12,898 nt of DNA from JBNJDJ01 sp051744845 (GTDB taxonomy: Bacteria; Bacillota; Clostridia; Peptostreptococcales; Acidaminobacteraceae), in contig JBNJDJ010000057.1 of assembly GCA_051744845.1 (NCBI GenBank), positions 1 to 12,898 of the forward strand, in the 5' to 3' direction. This document shows positions 7,398 to 12,898 of the stretch, piece after piece (position 1 is the stretch's first letter; every line of letters begins with the position of its first letter). A program made the position numbers and the translations under genes. The notes beneath the pieces are model-generated. The model was not told the DNA's origin, searched no databases, and saw only the letters and a list, made by a program, of their open reading frames with translations.

Positions 7398-7982
7398 CTA
7401 ATTTTTTAGTTTTGCAATACCTTGAACAAAAGAATTTTTAAAAAAATAATTTTTGGATTCAATTTTAAAACCTGCATTTTCAATACTATCTAAAGTATTT
7501 CTATTTAAATTACAACCATTGGCGATTTTATTCCATAATGGATTTGCAAAGTTAAATAATCCTTTTAACGGTTGGTTTTTAGGTTCTATATGTTCTATAA
7601 ACAGAACTATACCATTTTTTTTCAAAACTCTTTTAATTTCTTTTAGACCTTTTTTATAATCTTTAACAGAACAAAAAATTAATGTAAAAACTATTGTATT
7701 AAAAGAATTATCTTTAAAAGGTAAATTTTGAACATCGCCTGTAATAAAATCAAAATTATCAAAAGTAATTTTAGATTCCATTTTTTCATTAAACTCTGGT
7801 TCTAAAAAAGTAATTTTAGATATTATATTGTAATTATAATAATCTAAATTGGCTCCAGTACCAGGTCCTATTTCTAAAACATGTCCTTTTGCATTTTCTA
7901 ATAATTTTTTACGATAAACAGATAAACCATTTTTTTCAAATATTGACATAAAGCTATCATAAATGTTTGGTTTAAATTTCAT
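7398..7982 (-). CDS. METTL7-like class I SAM-dependent methyltransferase
   Basis: A 194-residue Rossmann methyltransferase. Motif I is VLEIGPGTGAN (35-45). The acidic residue after beta2 is E61, and GDV (82-84) precedes LPFKDNSFNTIVFTLIFCSV (87-106), with motif IV/V in the middle. RVLKKNGIVLFIEH (118-131) follows. The TLxxCSV stretch, the EH at the end of beta5 and the GCNLNR patch (156-161) resemble the METTL7/TMT1 group, whose animal members methylate thiols. Thiol methylation here is only a suggestion. It opens the gnd-zwf-cyclase operon, with just 8 nt to gnd. Upstream, GGAGG (minus strand of 7987-7991) is only 4 nt from the ATG, a rather tight spacing. The function in a pentose phosphate operon is unclear. 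Confidence 0.9.
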   Translation of the reverse strand: MKFKPNIYDSFMSIFEKNGLSVYRKKLLENAKGHVLEIGPGTGANLDYYNYNIISKITFLEPEFNEKMESKITFDNFDFITGDVQNLPFKDNSFNTIVFTLIFCSVKDYKKGLKEIKRVLKKNGIVLFIEHIEPKNQPLKGLFNFANPLWNKIANGCNLNRNTLDSIENAGFKIESKNYFFKNSFVQGIAKLKN

Positions 7983-8006
7983 GTCCCCTCCCTAATCACA
8001 TAGTTA

Positions 8007-8034
8007 TATATACCCATAGTTTTATGCTTTTAAA
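8007..8034 (-). promoter_or_regulatory. Possible promoter of the methyltransferase-gnd-zwf operon
   Basis: On the minus strand, TTTAAA (8029-8034) and TATATA (8007-8012) are 16 nt apart and about 25 nt upstream of the methyltransferase start. The motifs are imperfect and the region is AT-rich, so this is a placement by position as much as by match. Confidence 0.35.
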
Positions 8035-8060
8035 TATTTTATTTTTTTTTAATACTTTTT

Positions 8061-8069
8061 TGTTATAAT
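8061..8069 (+). promoter_or_regulatory. Extended -10 promoter of the lipoprotein-GH3 unit
   Basis: TGT followed by a perfect TATAAT (8064-8069) gives an extended -10 motif, 19 nt before the lipoprotein ATG. No good -35 is seen, only a T-rich tract. It lies in the 106-nt divergent region shared with the minus-strand operon. Confidence 0.65.
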
Positions 8070-8088
8070 TTAAATAAAGGAGTTTCAT

Positions 8089-8655
8089 ATGAAAAAGTTA
8101 TTTATTATAGTTTTGATATTTATTATTTTATTATCAGGTTGTCAAGAAAAAGAATTAAGTAATATTATAGAAAAAAGTGATTTAACTAAAGAAGATAAAA
8201 AGATATTGAAAATTGAAAAAATTCATAAAAATAGTTCTGTTTTTGATTATAAATTTGACAAAAAATACAAATCTGTTGAAATTTGGTTAGAAGTATATGA
8301 AAAAGGTAAAATAATAAAACAACGAAATAGAGCTTTCAGTAATATAAAAGATAATGATGGTCAAATTTTTATTGGAGTAGATTATGATGATAAATACAAT
8401 TGGCTAATTAGTCATCAAAACTCAGAAGATGTTATGAAATATAGTTTTAAAACAGATGATAAGTTTTTAAAAAATACTAGTTATAAAAAAGAATTTTACT
8501 TACTAAAAAGAGAAAAAATTAAGGAAAATAGTCCTATTTTGTTAAAAGCTTATTTATTTAGTAATGGAAATATTAACTTAAGTAATAAGGATAAATTAAA
8601 AAATAATTTAGAAAAATTTGATTATGCATATCTAATAAAAATTAAATTTAACTAG
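8089..8655 (+). CDS. Small lipoprotein of unknown function
   Basis: A 188-residue secreted lipoprotein. It has a short basic start (MKK), a hydrophobic segment (about 4-16) and the lipobox LSGC with Cys18 as the predicted lipidated residue, so the mature protein should sit on the outer face of the membrane. The rest is lysine-rich and predominantly strand-like (for example VEIWLEVYEKGK at about 63-74), which would suit a small beta-rich domain. No family is recognised, and there are no catalytic motifs or cysteines in the mature chain after Cys18. AAAGGAG at 8076-8082 lies 6 nt before the ATG, and a TATAAT promoter lies just upstream. The GH3 gene begins about 20 nt after its stop, so the two are probably cotranscribed. 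GH3 lacks a signal peptide, however, so they act in different compartments. Confidence 0.8.
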   Translation: MKKLFIIVLIFIILLSGCQEKELSNIIEKSDLTKEDKKILKIEKIHKNSSVFDYKFDKKYKSVEIWLEVYEKGKIIKQRNRAFSNIKDNDGQIFIGVDYDDKYNWLISHQNSEDVMKYSFKTDDKFLKNTSYKKEFYLLKREKIKENSPILLKAYLFSNGNINLSNKDKLKNNLEKFDYAYLIKIKFN

Positions 8656-8675
8656 TGATTTATGGAAGGGGATTT

Positions 8676-10883
8676 ATGGATATTGAAAAATTATTAAAAG
8701 AATTATCAATTGAAGAAAAAATAAAATTGTTATCAGGATATGATGCATGGCATATTGGTGGAATTGAAGATAAAAATATTGACTTAATTACTATGACAGA
8801 TGGGCCACATGGAGTAAGATTAGCAGATCAAGAGGCCGGAGAATCTTTTAAGTCTAAACCTGCAACTGCTTTTCCTGTTGAAGCTGCTATGGCTTCTACT
8901 TGGAATGATGATTTAATTAAAGAAATGGGGACATATATTGGTAAAGAATGTCAATTTTATAATGTAGGTATACTTTTAGGTCCAGGTATAAATGGGAAAA
9001 GATCGCCTTTAGCAGGTAGAAATTTTGAATATTTTTCAGAAGATCCGTATTTAACAGGAAAAATTGGCCAAAATTTTGTTAAAGGAGTTCAATCTCAAGG
9101 TGTTGGAACTTCAATAAAACATTTTGTAGCAAATGAACAAGAAACGAATAGAATGGTTATAAGTAGTAATGTTGATGAAAGAACATTAAGAGAAATATAT
9201 TTAAAGCCTTTTGAAATGATAATAAAAGCTTCAAATCCTTGGACTGTTATGTGTGCTTATAATAAAGTTAATTTTATTCATATGGCACATAACAAAGAAT
9301 ATTTAATAGATATATTAAGAGATGAATGGGGATATGATGGTTTAGTTGTTTCTGATTGGGGAGCAGTACAAGATAAAGTTAAATCTATAAAAAATGGTCT
9401 AGACTTAGAGATGCCTGGACCTAGTAATTTTAAAAAAGAAGTATTAGATTCACTTGAAAAAGGAAAATTAAAAACCGATGATTTAGATAAAAGAGTTAGA
9501 AATGTTTTAAAATTAATTTCTAAAGTTAAAAATAATAAAAAAGGAATAAATGATTTTGATTTTGATAAAAGTCATCGAATTGCTAAAAAAGTAGCTGAAG
9601 AATCAATTATTCTTTTAAAAAATAAAGATAGTATTTTACCGTTAGAGACAAATCAATCTTTAGGAGTTATTGGAGAATTTGCTAAAAATCCTCGTTTTCA
9701 AGGAGGCGGTAGTTCGCATATTAACCCATATAAATTAGATATTCCCTTAGATGAAATTAATAAATTTGTAAAAACCAAGTATGCAAAAGGATATAGTAAT
9801 GTAGGCGAAGATAAAGATTTATTAAAAGAAGCAGTTAAAGTAGCAAAAAATAATAAAAATGTTTTAATTTTTGTAGGTACTACTACACAAATAGAAGGTG
9901 AAGGTTTTGATAGAAAAGATATTAATTTACCTAATAATCAAATTAAATTAATTAATGAAATATGCAAACATAATAAAAATGTTATTTTAGTTAATTTTTC
10001 TGGTAGTGCAGTAAACTTTAATAAACTTAGTGGGAAGGTAAAAGGTATTTTGCATGCATGGTTACCAGGTCAGGCTGGTGGAAGTGCTTTAGCTAATATA
10101 ATTTTTGGCAAAATTTCTCCCTCAGGGAAATTATCTGAAACTTTTCCTAATTATTTGGAAAATAATCCGTCATATTTGTATTTTCCAGGTAATATTAATC
10201 AAGTTAAATACAATGAAGAAATCTTTGTAGGATATAGATATTATGATAAGAAAAAAATTAATGTTAAGTATCCTTTTGGTTATGGATTAACATATACAAC
10301 TTTTGAATATTCTAATATTAGAGCTTCTAGTAATGAAATAAATGGAAAAGAAGAACTAGAAATCAAATTTAGACTTAAAAATACAGGTTCATATTCAGCT
10401 AAAGAGATTGTACAATTATATATTAGCGAAAAGGATCCAGTTGTAAAAAGGCCTATAAAAGAATTGAAAAATTATAAAAAGATATTTTTAGCTCCTAACG
10501 AAAGTAAAATAATTTCTTTTAAGATATGTAAAAAAGATTTTGAATTTTTTTCAAAAAAATTAAATAAATTTGCTGCTAAATCAGGAAGTTTTGAAGTTTT
10601 AATAGGTTCGTCATCAAGTGACATTAAGTTAAGTAAAACAATTAATTTAAAGTCTAAAGATAATTTGAAAATAAATCTTACTGAAGACCATAGTGTAAAA
10701 ACTTTCTTAAATGATAGTAGAACATCAAATTTAACAAAAAGTATTTTAAAGCAATTAGATATTGATAAAGAAAATGGATTATATGATATTGTTTTAGGAA
10801 TGCCTTTAAAAGTATCTATTGATATCTTAAAATCATTAGATTATTCTAAAGAAACAGTAAATAAATTAAGAAATTTAATTTAA
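8676..10883 (+). CDS. GH3 family beta-glucosidase, cytoplasmic
   Basis: A 735-residue glycoside hydrolase family 3 enzyme that releases terminal beta-linked sugar, most likely glucose, by a retaining mechanism. The N-terminal TIM-barrel domain shows TDGPHG (41-46), NFEYFSEDP (116-124), KHF (148-150) and the nucleophile Asp227 in VVSDWGA. The alpha/beta sandwich carries the candidate acid/base Glu409 in EGEGFDR. A fibronectin-III-like domain lies at about 555-660, followed by a C-terminal tail ending in helices. No PA14 insert is seen, and there is no signal peptide. Substrates must therefore be imported, yet no transporter lies in this window. ATG at 8676 is preferred over the in-frame GTG at 8655 (overlapping the lipoprotein stop) because GGAAGGGG (8664-8671) precedes it and family members begin with this MDIEKLL-like helix. 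No clear plus-strand terminator follows. Confidence 0.95.
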   Translation: MDIEKLLKELSIEEKIKLLSGYDAWHIGGIEDKNIDLITMTDGPHGVRLADQEAGESFKSKPATAFPVEAAMASTWNDDLIKEMGTYIGKECQFYNVGILLGPGINGKRSPLAGRNFEYFSEDPYLTGKIGQNFVKGVQSQGVGTSIKHFVANEQETNRMVISSNVDERTLREIYLKPFEMIIKASNPWTVMCAYNKVNFIHMAHNKEYLIDILRDEWGYDGLVVSDWGAVQDKVKSIKNGLDLEMPGPSNFKKEVLDSLEKGKLKTDDLDKRVRNVLKLISKVKNNKKGINDFDFDKSHRIAKKVAEESIILLKNKDSILPLETNQSLGVIGEFAKNPRFQGGGSSHINPYKLDIPLDEINKFVKTKYAKGYSNVGEDKDLLKEAVKVAKNNKNVLIFVGTTTQIEGEGFDRKDINLPNNQIKLINEICKHNKNVILVNFSGSAVNFNKLSGKVKGILHAWLPGQAGGSALANIIFGKISPSGKLSETFPNYLENNPSYLYFPGNINQVKYNEEIFVGYRYYDKKKINVKYPFGYGLTYTTFEYSNIRASSNEINGKEELEIKFRLKNTGSYSAKEIVQLYISEKDPVVKRPIKELKNYKKIFLAPNESKIISFKICKKDFEFFSKKLNKFAAKSGSFEVLIGSSSSDIKLSKTINLKSKDNLKINLTEDHSVKTFLNDSRTSNLTKSILKQLDIDKENGLYDIVLGMPLKVSIDILKSLDYSKETVNKLRNLI

Positions 10884-10922
10884 TATATGTAAAAATTGAT
10901 TTTTAAAAAGGAAATTAAACTT

Positions 10923-10946
10923 GGTATTTATCAAGGTATTTAACAA
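10923..10946. repeat. Tandem 12-nt repeat (two copies)
   Basis: GGTATTTATCAA is followed directly by GGTATTTAACAA, identical at 11 of 12 positions. A looser relative, AGTATTTATTAACAA, appears at about 11002-11016. The function is unknown. It lies in the gap between convergent genes. Confidence 0.6.
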
Positions 10947-10949
10947 AAG

Positions 10950-10998
10950 GCTTAAATAAAAAGATATATTTATTTTTGATTTAAAAATAAATATATCT
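10950..10998 (-). terminator. AT-only-type hairpin, probable terminator of the YibE/F gene
   Basis: AGATATATTTATTTTT (10962-10977) pairs perfectly over 16 bp with AAAAATAAATATATCT (10983-10998) around a 5-nt loop. On the minus strand the stem is followed by TTTTTATTT, a usable U-tract, so it fits termination of YibE/F transcription about 65 nt past its stop. On the plus strand there is no T-run after the stem, so it is not a standard terminator for GH3. The stem has very few G-C pairs. Confidence 0.55.
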
Positions 10999-11062
10999 AT
11001 AAGTATTTATTAACAAGTATATAAAAGAATTAAAAGACAAAATATAAATATATAATATTAAA

Positions 11063-12154
11063 TTATTTAACTTTTTTTAATAATGTACTTGTTATAAAAG
11101 CTGTTAATGGTATTGTTAAAATTAATCCTATACTGCCAGCTAATGAACGAATTATTTCAGTAGCAACTATGTCCATATTTATTAGATATTTTAACTGAGT
11201 ATTTGATTTTGCCCTTAATAAAAGTATTAGAGGTATTGAGCTTCCTGTATAAGCTAATATTAATGTATTAGACATTGTTCCCATTATATCTCTACCTACA
11301 GCCATTCCAGATTTAAATAATCTATTAAAAGATGCTTTTGGATTTGCTAAATATATTTCATATGTAGAGGAAGCTATTGACATACCTACATCCATGACAG
11401 CACCTAATGCACCTAGTATAATACCAGAAAATAATAAATGATTAATATTAAAGTTAATATCTTCTTTTAAATACATTAACATTCCAATTTCATCAGGCAT
11501 CATACCTGTTATTGGAATTAATTTACCAACTATAATGGATATTATAGCAGCTATTGTAACTCCAAAAATAGTACCAATTATAGCAGAAATACTTTTAAAA
11601 TTCAGTCCAGATATTATAAAAATTGTTATTATAGTTATTATTGAAGTAATAAAAGTGGTTAATAAAAGAGGATTCATACCATTTAAAATACCAGGTATTA
11701 AAACTTTATATATTAATATCAAAGTTAATGAAATAGTTATTACTGATTTTAGACCTTTTAATTTACCAGTAATAATTAAAAGAAGAATAAATAATAAAGT
11801 TAAAATTTTTATTGGTGTTAATCTATAATGATCTGAAATATATACATTTAGTTTTTCAGCATTATCTTCAATTTGTACAATTATTTTATCGTTAGGTTCA
11901 ACTTTTACTTGAAAAGCCAAATTTTTAGGCAAATTATTTTCAACAATAAAAATTTTTCCTTTATATTCACCAGTTAAAATTTCAAGTTTAACTTTTTGCA
12001 TAGAATTAACTGATTTATTATCAATATTATCAACTTCTAAAACTTCAGCTTTTTCTTTTATAATATTAGGTTGATTATTTGCAAAATTAACATTGAAAAA
12101 ACTAATGATAGTTAAAATTAATATGGTTATTAATATATATTTATTTTTTTTCAT
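11063..12154 (-). CDS. YibE/F family multipass membrane protein
   Basis: A 363-residue membrane protein of the YibE/F family (PF07907 type). A signal-like N-terminal segment (about 6-24) is followed by an extracytoplasmic beta-rich region (about 28-110) with TGEYKGK (61-67), a common feature of the family. About seven membrane segments follow, near 113-129, 136-153, 163-181, 187-212, 238-257, 293-313 and 336-356. The conserved family signatures are GALGAVMDVGMSIASSTYEI (248-267) and GRDIMGTMSNTLILAYTG (287-304). No biochemical function is established for this family, and a transport role is only assumed. AAAGGAA (minus strand of 12158-12164) precedes the ATG by 3 nt, and a TATAAT (minus strand of 12174-12179) lies a little further up. 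It is divergent from the YbjQ gene and convergent with GH3. Confidence 0.93.
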   Translation of the reverse strand: MKKNKYILITILILTIISFFNVNFANNQPNIIKEKAEVLEVDNIDNKSVNSMQKVKLEILTGEYKGKIFIVENNLPKNLAFQVKVEPNDKIIVQIEDNAEKLNVYISDHYRLTPIKILTLLFILLLIITGKLKGLKSVITISLTLILIYKVLIPGILNGMNPLLLTTFITSIITIITIFIISGLNFKSISAIIGTIFGVTIAAIISIIVGKLIPITGMMPDEIGMLMYLKEDINFNINHLLFSGIILGALGAVMDVGMSIASSTYEIYLANPKASFNRLFKSGMAVGRDIMGTMSNTLILAYTGSSIPLILLLRAKSNTQLKYLINMDIVATEIIRSLAGSIGLILTIPLTAFITSTLLKKVK

Positions 12155-12173
12155 AAATTCCTTTCTAATTTAT

Positions 12174-12179
12174 ATTATA
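12174..12179 (-). promoter_or_regulatory. -10 element of the YibE/F gene
   Basis: The minus strand reads TATAAT here, about 20 nt before the YibE/F start codon. A weak TTATGT lies 17 nt upstream as a possible -35. It is in the 96-nt divergent region with the YbjQ gene. Confidence 0.5.
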
Positions 12180-12250
12180 ATCACTAATTTTATTTTACAT
12201 AAATTATATAAAAAAATAAAGAGATTTTTAAAAAATTATAGGAGGTTTAT

Positions 12251-12571
12251 ATGTATATAACATCAACAGATTATATACCTGGTTATCAGGTGACTGAAAT
12301 TATAGGAGTTGTAGAAGCTAATAATATTCAAGCTAGACATATGGGAAAAGACCTAATTTCATTTTTAAGAACAATTATTGGAGGAGAATTAACTGAATAT
12401 AAAGAAATGTTAGATGATGCTAGAGAAAAGGCTAAAAACGAATTAATTGAAATAGGAAAAGATAAAAATGCAGATGCAATTATAAATATAAGATACTCAA
12501 CTTCTGCTGTAATGCAAGGAGCTGCTGAGATTTTATGTTATGGCACAGCTGTGAAACTAAAAAAAGATTAA
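12251..12571 (+). CDS. YbjQ/UPF0145 family protein
   Basis: A 106-residue cytoplasmic protein of the YbjQ (UPF0145, 'heavy-metal-binding') family, PF01906 type, and full length. Recognisable parts are the opening strand with ITSTDYIPGYQVTEIIGVVEAN (3-24), the helix EYKEMLDDAREKAKNELIEIG (49-69) and the strand KNADAIINIRYSTS (72-85). Family members form pentamers. The metal-binding label is historical and the molecular function is not established. Here the chain has a single cysteine (Cys96) and no obvious metal cluster. GGAGGT (12241-12246) lies 4 nt before the ATG. It is transcribed divergently from YibE/F, and no convincing terminator follows. Confidence 0.93.
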   Translation: MYITSTDYIPGYQVTEIIGVVEANNIQARHMGKDLISFLRTIIGGELTEYKEMLDDAREKAKNELIEIGKDKNADAIINIRYSTSAVMQGAAEILCYGTAVKLKKD

Positions 12572-12640
12572 TTTAATGTTTTTTTAATCTAAAATTAAGT
12601 TTTATTTAAATTTATTTTTGCATACTTAGTATAAAGTTTA

Positions 12641-12898
12641 AAGGAGGTAAAATGAATATAAGTAGGTTATATTTTAAAGGGGGGTCTTTAAAAATCAGTC
12701 AATTTTTAAACCAATAGAGAAAAAATTAAGAATACTTGAAATGAAAAAATCAAAATATAGTTGATTTTGGATGTGGTCCTGATATATTTTAAACAAGCTT
12801 TTTAAATTAGTAGGAAATGCTGGTTATATTTATGATATAGATATATAACCTATTGAAATTAAATATTTCAATTATAAACTCAAAAAAGTCTTAAAGTG
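12641..12898 (+). pseudogene. Decayed class I SAM-dependent methyltransferase (UbiE-like), runs to window edge
   Basis: An intact start region is present: AAGGAGGT (12641-12648) and ATG at 12652. Reading breaks at TAG 12715. The methyltransferase remnant then appears in pieces. FKPIEKKLRILEMKKSK is in one frame (12705-12755) and ends at TGA 12762. Motif I, IVDFGCGPD, is in another frame (12757-12783) and ends at TAA 12790. LVGNAGYIYDIDI (12807-12845) returns to the first frame, hits TAA 12846, and continues as PIEIKY. Put together these match the usual order of a class I methyltransferase: N-terminal helix, GxGxG-type loop (here with Asp for the last Gly), and strand beta2 ending in an acidic residue. 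At least two frame changes and several stops show an inactivated gene. The 3' end lies beyond the window. Confidence 0.8.

Noticed and set aside
7453..7659. 68-codon open frame on the plus strand
   Set aside because: It lies wholly antisense within the methyltransferase gene, has no ribosome binding site and matches no family; a shadow frame.
8655..8675. GTG at 8655 as the GH3 start, overlapping the lipoprotein stop
   Set aside because: It lacks a ribosome binding site of its own, whereas GGAAGGGG lies just before ATG 8676 and the family N-terminus begins there.
11535..11828. 97-codon open frame on the plus strand
   Set aside because: Antisense to the membrane segments of YibE/F. Hydrophobic codons read backwards give an Ile/Val-rich frame, so it is not a separate gene.
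12565..12590. AGATTAA/TTAATCT pairing after the YbjQ gene
   Set aside because: A 7-bp AT-rich stem with a 12-nt loop and no U-tract after it; too weak to call a terminator.

Overview
The window is a very AT-rich bacterial chromosome segment (roughly three quarters A+T, by eye). It uses AGA for arginine, keeps TGG for tryptophan and TGA as stop (so not a Mycoplasma-type code), and has strong AGGAGG-like ribosome binding sites. A dCache/HAMP/HD-GYP sensor, a YibE/F membrane protein, a YbjQ protein and a lipoprotein signal all point to a low-GC Bacillota (Clostridia/Tissierellia-like). Fusobacteriota cannot be excluded from sequence alone.

Layout. (1) 1-1135, plus strand: a flavodoxin-domain protein, then a DJ-1/PfpI protein closed by a clear intrinsic terminator. 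Both suggest redox or carbonyl-stress functions. (2) 1141-4381, plus strand: an extended -10 promoter drives a GTG-started HD-GYP phosphodiesterase whose sensor carries the residues of the amino-acid-binding dCache_1 motif. It is followed by a membrane-anchored phospholipase-D-like protein whose true start lies upstream of any ATG/GTG/TTG in frame. (3) 8012-4381, minus strand: a tightly packed four-gene operon of METTL7-like methyltransferase, short-form 6-phosphogluconate dehydrogenase, glucose-6-phosphate dehydrogenase (zwf) and a cyclase-family metal hydrolase. Junctions are 8, 0 and -1 nt. This is the oxidative pentose phosphate pathway without a recognisable 6-phosphogluconolactonase. The hydrolase occupies the last slot and is translationally coupled to zwf. 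(4) 8061-10883, plus strand: a small lipoprotein of unknown function and a cytoplasmic GH3 beta-glucosidase, read divergently from region 3. (5) 10923-10998: a tandem 12-nt repeat and a 16-bp perfect hairpin between convergent genes. (6) 12154-11063 minus and 12251-12571 plus: divergent YibE/F and YbjQ genes. (7) 12641-12898: a decayed class I SAM methyltransferase pseudogene with an intact ribosome binding site.

Regions 3 and 4 could be linked metabolically: GH3 would release glucose inside the cell, and after phosphorylation Zwf and Gnd would turn it into NADPH and pentose phosphate. The most interesting points are the lactonase gap filled by a cyclase-family hydrolase, the amino-acid-sensing motif on an HD-GYP protein, and the cryptic start (ATT or slippage at A7) of the PLD gene. 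No defence system, phage, transposon, tRNA, rRNA or CRISPR was seen.
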